64,000 nucleotides of DNA, taken from positions 10,918,725 through 10,982,724 of the forward strand of contig CM030837.1 in NCBI GenBank assembly GCA_018105865.1, in the 5' to 3' direction. A model generated the notes under the pieces. It worked only from the letters and a program-made list of their open reading frames with translations, did not search any database and was not told the origin of the DNA. Positions 11,596-21,186 of this stretch are shown here, piece by piece (positions within the stretch are counted from its first letter, which is position 1; the number at the start of each line of letters is the position of its first letter). The position numbers were made by a program, and so were the translations under genes. The stretch comes from Metaphire vulgaris. Its lineage: Eukaryota; Annelida; Clitellata; Crassiclitellata; Megascolecidae.

Positions 11596-11812
11596 AAATT
11601 TGGAAAAAGATCGTTCACACAAGGAAATACTATTCTTTGGAATGCATTACCTAGTGATGTAACAAGAGAGTCGAACCCGGAATTATTCGCAAAGAAACTC
11701 AAAACTCACCTTTATCAGACGTCATACGAACTGTAAAGCACTCCTGACTTTGGCCTTCTCCCATGTTTTTTGCGCTATAGAAATTGACTTGTTAACTAAC
11801 TAACTAACTAAT
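11596..11812 (+). mobile_element. LINE 3' end with (TAAC)n tail
   Basis: The plus-strand frame reads FGKRSFTQGNTILWNALPSD and later KKLKTHLYQTSYEL, then a stop; these are the last residues of an L2-like LINE protein. A short 3' UTR with TTTTGCGCTATAGAAATTG leads to a tail of TAAC units (11792-11812). Flanks AATCCAGATGGTGAA (from 11583) and AATCCGGCGATGAAG (from 11811) may be a diverged target duplication. That would make this a 5'-truncated insertion into the 5' part of the neighbouring minus-strand LINE-B. Confidence 0.75.
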
Positions 11813-12230
11813 CCGGCGATGAAGAAAGGTCAGGAGGGCGACATTTATCTCAATTCTAAGGTTGAGGAGCTTGAAGCAAGTAAAAGTCCAGGCTGTCATA
11901 ATCAAACACACAGCTCATAAAGTCACGTAGCACAACGATGGCTGAGGTAGCCAACTTTTGTTACAAGGAACACTACTCTTGGTGTACGCAACGCCACCGA
12001 GCGACTACCACCGAAAATGGCCTAGTGAACACCGCCCCTTAGTCGACTGAACTTCGTGATAGATCCCGTCTTCCTGGTCAAAAAATCCAAGAGCACACAA
12101 AAGCTGTGAAAGAACGAAATCATAATCTAACATACTGTCTACGAAAGAGTTGCTCAACTCGAGCAAAGACGCAGAAAATCGAGAAAATCTAGAAGGCACA
12201 ATGCCTACAGGCAGCTGTATTCAGCGCCCC
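11813..12230 (-). mobile_element. Possible 5' region of the LINE-B copy
   Basis: GC-richer than its surroundings and separated from the LINE-B endonuclease only by the inserted LINE 3' end. The minus strand has a 64-residue frame (12005-12199) with no motif I recognise. Assignment to the LINE-B 5' UTR/ORF1 rests on position only. Confidence 0.35.
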
Positions 12231-12406
12231 CCAGAGATAGAGGGAGAGGGAGAAAGATGGCGAGAGACAATTTGCAGGGAGATAGAGAGGAGAGGGAGAT
12301 GACGACTGGAAACCTCAATGCATATGGTATTAACAGCATTATTGATGGCTACTAGCTCAGTTAAACAAAGCCAGGTGTCACTGCAGCCTGAGTTTGCCCA
12401 TAATTA

Positions 12407-12760
12407 ATGTATGTATGTATGTATACTGGAGTACTGGACTATTTATATAGCGCCGTAAGCATAGCGGGGCCAAAGACAAAGGCGCTTTACAAAGGGTATG
12501 ACTCCCGAAATAGATGGTTTTCAGTCTGTTTTTAAAAATGGGTCGGTCTTTGATCCTTCTGATTTCCAGCGGAATAGTATTCCACAGAGGTGGTCCGCCT
12601 CGTGAGAAGGCGCGATCTCCTAGGGTAGGGATCTTGAGCAGTCTCGGGACAACAAGGTCTAGAGAGGACGATGATCGCAGTTTCGATCATCTGAGAGTGT
12701 CACTGGAGGGCATTATAAGTCGTGCTAGGTACTCCAGACAATCTATGACAGTCTAACAAT
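12407..12760 (-). mobile_element. 5'-truncated LINE 3' end with (ATAC)n tail
   Basis: On the minus strand: DCLEYLARLIMPSSDTLR, LLKIPTLGDRAFSRGGPPLW, NTIPLEIR and IFKNRLKTIYF, the closing segment of L2-like LINE proteins (RGGP.LWN.IP..IR). The 3' UTR with GGCGCTATATAAATAGTCC runs into ATACATACATACAT at 12407-12425. A single stop breaks the frame. Only about 100 residues remain. Confidence 0.75.
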
Positions 12761-12864
12761 GGAATCTCTGTTCAGTATGATATCAGGGTACACAGTCTTC
12801 CATTCATTGCAGTAAACACAGGCTTAGGAACTTCTACCAGTGAATCTCTTGACATTTGCACCAT

Positions 12865-12868
<4 letters not shown>

Positions 12869-12943
<75 letters not shown>
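12869..12943. repeat. (AT)n microsatellite
   Basis: About 37 TA units directly abutting the outer end of an MS element (GTTACAGTC at 12944). Frames of repeated Ile-Tyr here are artefacts. Confidence 0.95.
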
Positions 12944-12946
<3 letters not shown>

Positions 12947-13900
12947 ACAGTCAAAGTGTGAAATCAGGGAATGTTGACATTGCCTGAAATATTTAGGCAA
13001 TGTCGACATAAGCCGTTTCACTCGGGCAATGTCGACATTGACTGAAATTGTTAGGCATTGTTTAACCCGTCAAAGGGGGAATTAATTTTTACAAGACGTT
13101 ACCAATTTTGGTAACTAATTTTGTGGGAAAGCGTTTGTTTGAACTGTGAACATGTACTTTTTAAACTTACTATATTTCAGGCTATATAGAAGCTACAAAG
13201 ATGTGGTTTGCATCATTGTTTAGCATTTTTATTGTACTTACCATCCATCCGTGCCAAAAAAGAAATTTCGGGGGTTGGGCCCACCCTACAGACCAAAATA
13301 TGACCCCTTTCCAAAAAATACGTTCAAAGGTCAATACAAAATTTTTTTCAGCGGTGACCCCCCTAGGTTCAGCGGCAAAGTTGTATGTGGGTGTCTTTGG
13401 AACAGATTAGTTCAAAAATTTTGAAGATGGGACACAATTTGGGGGAGTTATAGTGTTTCTACACCAGGCACCCGTTGCTCGGAGAAGTGAAATTTTTTGC
13501 GAGAATCTTGGAATCTGCAGGCTATATAAAAGCTACAAAGATGTGGTTTGCATCATTGTTTAGCATTTTTATTGTACTTACCATCCATCCGTGCCAAAAA
13601 GGAAAACAAATCAAATCAAGAAAACGTTTTTAAACGGCGAACACAGTGGTGGAAGAGCAAAACAGTTGCGCGACGTTTTAAAACGTCGGACCCCGTTCGC
13701 ATATGATTTCCGGGCGACGTTTTAAGACGTCGAACCACTGTAACGGGTTAACAATGCCTGAAATTTGCTCAGATTTTCTACACACTTTGCCTGAAATCTT
13801 TATCTGTGATGGAATAGCAGCAGGTACATGTCGGCTTATGTTGACATTGCCTAAAAATTTCAGGCAATGTCAACATTGCCTGATTTCACACTTTGACTGT

Positions 13901-13903
<3 letters not shown>
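12944..13903. mobile_element. MS element copy 1 (inverted-repeat element in an AT tract)
   Basis: It begins GTTACAGTCAAAGTGTGAAA and ends with the reverse complement TTTCACACTTTGACTGTAAC. Arms of about 70 bp contain nested small palindromes (CAATGTTGACATTG; GGCAATGTCGACATAAGCC). Both outer ends touch (AT)n tracts. A TTAA element (13066-13747) splits it; without that insert it matches the intact copy at 14889-15162. Confidence 0.85.
13066..13747. mobile_element. piggyBac-like TTAA element 1
   Basis: It starts CCCGTCAAAG and ends CTGTAACGGG (8 of 10 complementary), flanked by TTAA at 13062-13065 and 13748-13751. TTAA duplication with CCC...GGG ends is the piggyBac signature. A unit beginning AGGCTATATAGAAGCTAC occurs at 13179 and again at 13519. 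Near the right end lie the perfect palindrome CGACGTTTTAAAACGTCG (13671-13688) and a near copy (13715-13732). No transposase remains, so it is non-autonomous. Confidence 0.85.

Positions 13904-13973
<70 letters not shown>
13904..13973. repeat. (AT)n(TG)n compound microsatellite
   Basis: A TA run to about 13943 then a TG run to about 13973, abutting the right end of MS copy 1. An equivalent but much shorter AT/TG tract follows MS copy 3 at 15163-15190. Confidence 0.95.
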
Positions 13974-13977
<4 letters not shown>

Positions 13978-14095
13978 AATGTTGTAGAACTGTTTTCTAT
14001 TACTACTTGGTCCTTTATTTCATTTGAAGTGTAGACAGTTTTCTGAAGTTATTAATGTTTCAGAACTGTTTTATATTACTGCTTGCAAAGTTTAA

Positions 14096-14516
14096 GGGGC
14101 CATCCATATAGTACGTACGCAAAAAAGTAATATTTTCAACCCCCTCCCCCTGTTGTACACTGTACATTTTGGTTAACCCACCCCCTATGCGTACGTACAA
14201 ATTAGCAAACCCCCTCGCATGGTGAAAATTAATTTTTAGTCATGGCCAAAAAGCATTTGTTTACTATTAAATTAAAGGTTTTTAATATTTAAATAACCGT
14301 GGGAACAATAGTCGGGACCCTTTGTTTGACCGTGAGAAAGTAATTTTGTTCAAATCAAATGTTTGTGTGAATATACCAGCCTTCTATCTATTTATAAATT
14401 TGAATGTGCGTACGTACAAATTCAGTCGTTACCCCCTCCCTCTCGTACGCTTCTGTACGCAAAATCGCCTGAATCTCAAGCCCCCTTCGGTCGTTACATA
14501 CTATATGGACGGCCCC
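14096..14516. mobile_element. Harbinger-like MITE, complete copy
   Basis: Left end GGGGCCATCCATATAGTACG and right end CTATATGGACGGCCCC are imperfect inverted repeats. It is flanked by a 3-bp TAA duplication (14093-14095 and 14517-14519), as PIF/Harbinger elements make (TWA). Related copies lie at 15313-15493 and 27357-27773. No transposase frame. Confidence 0.75.
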
Positions 14517-14576
14517 TAATTTACAACTCATTTAATTTTTGTTATGTTACACATTGGCGCATGCATAGCTCCATAT

Positions 14577-14770
14577 ACAGTGCTATCCCATCACGGATAA
14601 AGATTTCAGGCAAAGTGTGTAGAAAATCTGAGCAAATTTCAGGCACTGTTAAACAATGCCTAAAATTTTTAGTCAATGTTGACATTGCCCGAGTGAAACG
14701 GCTTATGTCGACACTGCCTACAAATTTCAGGCACTGTCAACATAGCCTGATTTCACACTTTGACTGTAAC
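14577..14770 (-). mobile_element. MS element copy 2, truncated, reverse orientation
   Basis: It matches the centre and one arm of the MS element in reverse (GATTTCAGGCAAAGTGTGTA ... TTTCACACTTTGACTGTAAC). Its outer end abuts an (AT)n tract (14771-14818); the other arm is missing. Confidence 0.75.
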
Positions 14771-14771
14771 G

Positions 14772-14807
<36 letters not shown>

Positions 14808-14846
14808 CATATATATATAGTCAAAGTGTGAAATCAGTGTGTAACA

Positions 14847-14888
<42 letters not shown>
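14771..14888. repeat. (AT)n tracts with an MS terminal scrap
   Basis: Two AT runs (about 14771-14818 and 14848-14888) flank a short MS arm fragment AGTCAAAGTGTGAAATCAGT (14819-14838). The scrap suggests repeated insertion or slippage inside one AT array. Confidence 0.8.
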
Positions 14889-15162
14889 GTTACAGTCAAA
14901 GTGTGAAATCAGGCTATGTTGACATTGCCTGAAATTTTTAGGCAATGTCGACATAAGCCGTTTCACTCGGGCAATGTCGACATTGACTGAAATTGTTAGG
15001 CATTGTTTAACAATGCCTGAAATTTGCTCAGATTTTATACACACTTTGCCTGAAATTTTTATCTGTAATAGAATAGCAGCAGGTTAATGTCGGCATATGT
15101 CGAAATTGCCTAAAAATTTCAGGCAATGTCAACATTGCCTGATTTCACACTTTGACTGTAAC
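14889..15162. mobile_element. MS element copy 3, complete
   Basis: A 274-bp element with arms of about 72 bp starting GTTACAGTCAAAGTGTGAAA and ending with the reverse complement. It is AT-flanked on both sides. The centre (GCTCAGATTTTATACACACT) is unique to the family. No coding capacity. Confidence 0.85.
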
Positions 15163-15312
15163 ATATATATATATATATGTGTGTTTGTGTTATTAATGCT
15201 GTAGAACTGTTTTCTATTACTGCTTGTTCCTTTATTTCATTTGAACTTAACAAAGTTTTTGGCAGTTATTAATGTTTCAGAACTGTTTTAGATTACTGCT
15301 TGCAACGTTTAA

Positions 15313-15493
15313 GGGGCCATCCATATAGTACGTACGCAAAAAGTCATATTTTCAACCCCTCCCCCTGTTGCACACTGTACATTTTGGTTAACCAACCCCC
15401 CTATGCGTACGTACAAATTAGCAAACCCCCCTTGCACGGTGAAAATTAATTTTTAGCCATGGCCAAAAAGCATTTGTTTACTATTAAATTAAA
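15313..15493. mobile_element. Harbinger-like MITE, left part only
   Basis: It matches 14096-14278 and stops abruptly after ACTATTAAATTAAA. The 120 bases before it (15190-15312) match 13974-14095. The truncation therefore marks the end of the duplicated block rather than an independent insertion. Confidence 0.75.
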
Positions 15494-15639
15494 CACAATG
15501 ATTCATGAACTGTGACAAATTGATAAACTGGTATGGGTATCCTGTTTAGATCTGAAGGTCAAGAGACTTCCAGCTGAGCAAACAGATAACAAGGCAGAAT
15601 TTCAGAGCCTAGTTCATACTAGGGTTACACTCACAATAA

Positions 15640-15750
15640 CAGCAGCATCTAACTTGGATCTTATTCAATTTGGATTTGGCGTGCCATTGGCTGATGCCCT
15701 GGGCATCATGATAGTGGCGCTATAGAAGTTTGTTGATTGATTTATCTATG
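15640..15750 (+). mobile_element. LINE-H 3' end
   Basis: GGCTGATGCCCTGGGCATCA and GGCGCTATAGAAGTTTGTTG, then GATTGATTTA, match the reverse complement of the 3' end of the LINE-H copy at 57896-57960. Only the 3' UTR and last codons remain. Confidence 0.65.
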
Positions 15751-16205
15751 AAGAGGTCAGTCCTTGTCGGCACATTCCATCACTACCACTTCAAAGCATT
15801 TCAAAGGTCCACTTATACCTCATGCTTTATTTAAAACAAACAGATATTTTGAAAATAAGATGCATGAATTTGTGAAACTCACCCATCACTAAATAGATTT
15901 TGGTGTAAGAGGTGGTTGAGAGAAGATGAAAATTCCAGATAAGAACTACAGTAGAACAATCGAAACAACAATAATCAAAACCATAGTACTGCTACGAGTT
16001 TCCTATTGCTCATAGGCAGACTGTTCAGGTTCTTTATATCAAACTCAATTAGGTCTACATACAATCTAAAGACAAGAATATGTCCAACACACAACCGACA
16101 TTGAAGTTATGAATATATTATTAAATGTCTATTAAATTATTCCACAACGTGACAGTTAACATCAGACAACACAAGCCATCACTTAACCATGTTTTATCAG
16201 TCTAC
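15751..16205. other. AT-rich sequence without recognised features
   Basis: No motif, tail or terminal repeat was recognised. Confidence 0.35.
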
Positions 16206-16312
16206 ACTTGTGATGTTATTCCAGGTTGTTCCAGGCTAGATTGTTCCAGGATGGATTACACCATGATGGATAGCTCCAGGATGAACTGCTTTGGGATGGA
16301 CCGCTCCAATGC
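16206..16312. repeat. About 15-bp minisatellite
   Basis: Degenerate units of the type TGTTCCAGGATGGAT repeat about six times. The frame across it (SRMDYTMMDSSRMN) simply reads the repeat and is not a gene. Confidence 0.65.
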
Positions 16313-16656
16313 AACATTAAGAATATAATTCTCAAAGACAATTGTCTACCTTCTTTCAAACACTATCGTAAATGCTTTCTAACACAGTACTATATATTCC
16401 GTGTTACGTGACTAACGTAAGAGATGAAATACTCTTGCCTAGTAGTCTATTACAGCCACGTACTCTAGCCAAATATCTATTCAAAAGTTCAAAGCCTCTC
16501 AATCAGTTTTACCACAAGTTGCTACCATAACTACCATAAGATATGAAAACTCTCAATTAGAAATCTGATTAGGTCAACGCTCATTACCGTCTCATTAACA
16601 AGTTATCAAAACACATTCTACTATAAAAATGACTTCCATCTTTATCATATCTATGA

Positions 16657-17424
16657 CAGGGGTGACAAGACTTTTTGGGCGGCGGGCCAAATGACACGTC
16701 TCCCATGTTTTTGCGGGCCAAATGCAAACATGCTTGTCAATATTATATTCAAAAATCTGAGCTATCTACAAATCTAAGGTAAAATGATGAAAAAATGAAA
16801 GGCCATTCAACCATTGCATTATTTACATTGTTGTAACTATAACAAACTCTATTCTAGTCATGTCTAACAGAAACAGTTACTGGTAGGCCTACATTTCAAA
16901 ATCTGTTAATGGCGATTGGCGAAGAACTGAAGATCAAATTGAAAACATATAAAGTTAGATGACGGTCGATGTAGATGTGGAAGCTGATGAAACGTGACAT
17001 TGTTTATTGTTCACTAGTTTAGCAATGTCTGGTTTTAAATCTGCAGCCAAAGCTACTGGCAAATTTGCTGAAGATTTTACTAATTAACGCAAGTATGCTA
17101 GGCGAGTATATAACGGTAGTAATCTCCCGCTGTTGATGTAGTGTGTCGATATAATGGTTCAGTCAACATGACCAACAAAACTCAAAATCAGAATAAGATT
17201 TAAGCTCTTCTATTTGTCACGCCAGCAAAACACAGGATCTACGATTCTGCATCAAAGCAATTTTTAAAATTCAAAAAGATTAAACATCAAACCAATTTCT
17301 CAAACCAAACAAGATTTTACACCAAACCAATTTCACACATAAAAATTAGCAAAAGTTTTAAAAATGTAAATGATTTTGCGGGCCAAATCAAATCAGCCCG
17401 CGGGCCAAGGTTTTGACACCCCTG
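16657..17424. mobile_element. hAT-like non-autonomous transposon
   Basis: Left end CAGGGGTGACAAGAC and right end GTTTTGACACCCCTG are inverted repeats (13 of 15). Flanks ATCTATGA (16649-16656) and ATTTATGA (17425-17432) form an 8-bp target duplication with one difference. Subterminal GCGGGCCAAAT and AGCCCGCGGGCC motifs resemble other hAT MITEs. No transposase frame. Confidence 0.85.
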
Positions 17425-17432
17425 ATTTATGA

Positions 17433-17681
17433 GTTGTCCCTAACATCATGACGGTCAGAATCCAACTGACTTAAAATTCACAACTCACGTACACTGCGTA
17501 TGCCAACCTCACATACCAATTGTACACTCAACCTGTACACTCAATCTGCTAAACTGGGCTAAACTATCACTTTGTGACAAGTACAAAATGAATCAAGTAT
17601 AAAATTTGAAAAAATAGTTGAAAAATGGACAATGCAGGGCAACTATTGGATGACATTTGATCAATAATGACATATTGTATA

Positions 17682-17727
<46 letters not shown>

Positions 17728-17739
17728 TATTGTGTATAT
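17433..17739. other. AT-rich flank with (AT)n tract
   Basis: Unassigned until a TA run at about 17684-17723, followed by GTATTATTGTGTATAT and then the MS arm. Confidence 0.6.
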
Positions 17740-17834
17740 GTTACAGTCAAAGTGTGAAATCAGGCAATGTTGACATTGCCTGAAATTTTTAGGCAATGTC
17801 GACATAAGCCGTTTCACTCGGGCAATGTCGACAT
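17740..17834. mobile_element. MS element copy 4, left arm only
   Basis: Starts GTTACAGTCAAAGTGTGAAA after an AT tract and matches the first 95 bases of the family. It stops after GGGCAATGTCGACAT, where LINE-B sequence starts. The LINE's 3' portion is also lost at this junction, so a deletion joined the two. Confidence 0.8.
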
Positions 17835-18303
17835 CGATCCAGGAGACCAAGTAATACGCTATTACAATAATCAATCCTAGACAGTATTAGTGCTCGAACA
17901 AGCTGCATTGCTGCAACCACTGGTATATAGCGTCGAATCGTCTTAATTCTTTGCAGTTGGTAATGGCAGCAGTGAATCATGCTATTCATATGGGCTTCAA
18001 AGGACAGCGACTCGTCTATGAGAACTTCCAATAGATGTACCAGCAGCGATGGGACGATGGCAACGTTGTCTACTATGAACGGAGCCTGATTAATTAGATT
18101 CTGCCTTCTGGGAGTGCAGACCCATAGGAATTCCGTCTTCCCAGGGTTTAAGGCCAATCGATTCACTGCCGTCCACATTGTAATCACTGATATGCAATCT
18201 GTAATTCCCACCCGTAATTGTTCGGTGTCCGAGGGCAAGCATGAGGAATATATCTGACCGTCATGAGCATAACTACGTGATTCTGTCTTGAACGTCTTGA
18301 ACA
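17835..18303 (-). pseudogene. LINE-B reverse transcriptase fragment
   Basis: Minus-strand residues include SYAHDGQIYSSCLPSDTEQL, MWTAVNRLALNPGKTEFLWV, LLEVLIDESLSFEAHMNSM and ALILSRIDYCNSVLLGLLD, the RT palm end and thumb of LINE-B. The catalytic box, normally YADD, reads YAHD, so the first active-site aspartate is lost. The upstream palm and the C-terminus are missing. The 3' side ends at the MS arm, where the reading frame runs a few codons into MS sequence. Confidence 0.8.
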
Positions 18304-18305
18304 AA

Positions 18306-19145
18306 CCTACCATAGAACACATTCTCCATCTGATACTATAGATCACAAAATTCTGCTCAAGCGACTCTCTCTGGTTTGGCATATCTGAAAAAGCTCACAA
18401 CTGGTTTGCATCTTACCTTAAATCTCGGTCTTTTCAAGTGTCCTGTCTTGGCCACATTTCTCTATATCACAGTGTAGATTTTGGAGTGCCTCAAGGGGCC
18501 TCTTGGGCCTGTACTTTTCAGCCTTTACACAATACCGCTCTCATCTTTAATTAATTCCCTCAATTTAAATCACCAACTCTATGCCAATGACACCAGCTAT
18601 TCCTTTCCTTCTCACATCCTTCATTTAATGCATCTATCTGCATTCTCATAAATCTCTGCATGGATGTCATATAATCTCCTCACTCTCAACCCATCTAAGA
18701 CAGAGTCTCTTTTAAGTCTCTTTTAACTAAAAAAATTGACAATCCTAAGCTGGTTTTGGCTCCTGACACCACAATAAACCTTGTTCCAACTGCAAGAAAT
18801 CTCGGATTCAAATTTGATTCTTTTCTAATTCGAATCAAAAATCTCCCAACTTTCAAAATCCTGCTGTGTTCATATCCGTGACCTTCGTTACCTACGTCAT
18901 TGTCTCAATACCAAAACTGCCTCCACAATTGCCACCTCAATAGTCCACTCCCAATTAGATTACTGTAACTCCCTCTAATATATCCTTCCCAAAGCCTCCA
19001 TCAACAAATTGCAATCAATACAAAATGCGCTAGCTCAAGCTGTTACTAAGCCACCTAAATTCTCCCATATTTCACCCATACTAAAATCATTACATTGGCT
19101 TAAAATAACTCAACATATCCAATTTAATGTCGTGAAATCTCCTCT
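18306..19145 (+). pseudogene. LINE-D reverse transcriptase fragment
   Basis: Plus-strand frames give TIDHKILLKRLSL near 18330, a broken GVPQG.LGPVLFSLYT region near 18485-18530, and YANDTSY near 18590 (canonical YADDT). Then come NLLTLNPSKTES near 18675, CCVHIRDLRYLRHCLNTKTA near 18865, SQLDYCNSL near 18950 and KSLHWLKITQHI near 19088. Wording and order match the longer LINE-D copy at 38312-39361. Many stops; the C-terminus and tail are missing. It faces the LINE-B fragment head to head. Confidence 0.8.
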
Positions 19146-20640
19146 TTGATCCCTTGAGAGGCAATGGACAATCCCCGCGTATGTGTTTTAAAGATATTCA
19201 GGGAAAATTCGACTGGCGGGAAGAGAAAATTTGGCCTAAAACATCTAGGTCCCCACCCTTGTATCTGAGTGGTCTTGCTTGTGAATGACAACACACGTAT
19301 ATCTTCAATTATAATGCAGTCTTTATTTAACATGCAAAAATTATATGTGTATGCTTGTTACATAACAATAATATTCAGTTTGTACATTATTCAGATTAAT
19401 GAGCGAAGGCATCTAGCGAAGTGTGGCAATAATCAATCATATCAACAGAAAATTCAATAATTATTGTGGTGAGCAAGAAACTTTATATGTCAAAGTTCAA
19501 TTGTAAAAGTGTTTCTATTTCAGACAACACTGATTCATGCAGAGGTAAGGTCAATGAATTCACATTAATCAGGTTCGATTCACTCTTTCTTCTAAGGCAC
19601 TTTTAAGCGAATAATCTCTAACACTATGTTGGTCTTTTCTATAGGGAAAAGAACAAAGGAAGAGCAAGATACGAGGGATAGAGTACAAGGTACAAGATGC
19701 AAGTCCTTGCGATGCTCTCCGTCTCCTGTGGCGTGCAACCAATAATGTTCTGCTGAGTAGAGGCTACGCGCCTCGATTTGGCCACAGGAGCCGCTCGGTG
19801 CTCCGAACTAGGCGTGTTGAGTAGTGACTACGCGTCACAATTTAGGCAAGCGGCCTAGTAGTAGATGTGTGCTGAGTAGAGACTGCGCACCTTGATTGTC
19901 CAAGGACGCTTGATCGTCCAGAGAACGTGTTGAGTAGGACTACGCGTTCGATTAAGGCGTGCGGCCTTGTAGTAGCTGTAGTACCGGCAATATGGCGCAT
20001 CCTGTCGGCAAGATGGAACTGATCCTGAGTCAAGGCTCAGACGGCCAGGAACTGGGTTCCTTCCGTATCGGTCGTTCAAGAAGCTGGTAAAAGTAGCTCA
20101 CACAACCGACTGATATGGCTATCACGGGCCCAGATATAAGACGTTGGGACCATTCAATAAAAAGGTTTGGTATATGTCAGTCAATAAATAATTAATAATT
20201 ATTACCGTAAACGGAAAGCGACATCTGGGGAATCTCTTGTAGGTAAGTAGCTCTGCATAATTGCTAATTTTTGGTACAACAATCATTACTAAAAGTTCAA
20301 TAACTAATTAATTAAACGATATTAATCATTTGAAACGATCAATACAGCAATGGCAATGCATTGACGTCGCTCTAGCGACTAAACTAGGAAACATCGCTAA
20401 TAGGAGATCTTTGCATAGCAGTGCACATTAATCATCAATACAGGTAGAATTGTATGACCCCACAATTCCGCTACAATTTGTCCCTGACTTACGTCTTTGA
20501 CTGTCGTCAGTCAAAAATTAAACTTTAGTGAGTTAATTACTGTATCTGCGAATATAATTGTACACAAAAGAACTAAAAATGTACATTAGCATGTTCGTAG
20601 GAATCATCTCAACTGAGAAACTTCTAAAGTCACTTCCACC
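19146..20640. other. Unassigned block, possible LTR-like segment
   Basis: 19272-20473 starts TGTGAATGACAACACACG and ends CCACAATTCCGCTACA, i.e. TGT...ACA ends like an LTR, with AATAAA motifs near 20155 and 20185. No flanking duplication or pol sequence was found. It contains the 59-bp repeat array listed next. Confidence 0.3.
19750..19985. repeat. Four diverged ~59-bp tandem units
   Basis: The motif GTGYTGAGTAG..ACTACGCG recurs at about 19750, 19813, 19868 and 19927. Each is followed by a TCGATT- or TTGATT-like stretch, and two by a GCGGCCTWGTAGTAG segment. Confidence 0.7.
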
Positions 20641-20867
20641 TGATCAATTAAGATCTTCAGAGAAGCTTGATCCTTCAAAGTTCCATACTGTCATCGATCG
20701 AAAAAGGAGGCACAGGTCGGCTCTCAGGTGATCCAGGTGATGGTCTGTAGATGGCGAAGTACGAGACGAAGGGACGGATGAGCTGTACAAAAGGAGTGTC
20801 GCCGGAAGCGACATCGCTTGGTGGTGGCGCAGAGCGGTCCCACTCCTCCGCATGGGGTGTCCTTGCC

Positions 20868-21035
20868 TACATGGGTTTTAGCGCTAAATGTGCAGAGTGC
20901 GGACTTCTCGTCGTTTTCGTGAGGTCCTCTACACTTTCTCTGGGTAGATTTGGATGTTTTGGTCGTTCGCTGTCAAGTGTCTGGACTGCCATCTTGGACC
21001 GGTTTTTATTTAATCAACGTTGCCAATAGAACTCT
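20868..21035 (+). repeat. Dispersed repeat R1, copy 1
   Basis: Shares an order of short blocks with 29086-29257: CGCTAAATGTG, GGACTTCTCGTC, CACTTTCTCTGG, AAGTGTCTGGACTG and AGAACTCTAGA. No coding motif. Origin unknown. Confidence 0.65.
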
Positions 21036-21186
21036 AGATTATGGCAGACTCTGAAGCGGGTGCCTCCAAGACTAAATGGAACGACTACCGTTGTAATCTT
21101 CGCCTGGAATTCCATGTCAGGTCGGAACTGTCAAGTTCGGCAATGAATTATACTCGGAAGATCACATCTCAGGAATTTGCCACCTT

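Noticed and set aside
12824..13021. Open frames made of repeated Ile-Tyr (also near 13900, 14800, 17700, 24960)
   Set aside because: They translate (AT)n microsatellites; no family motif and no initiation context.
20644..20853. Minus-strand 69-residue frame ending EGSSFSEDLN as a possible host exon
   Set aside because: No convincing splice sites or family match could be seen.
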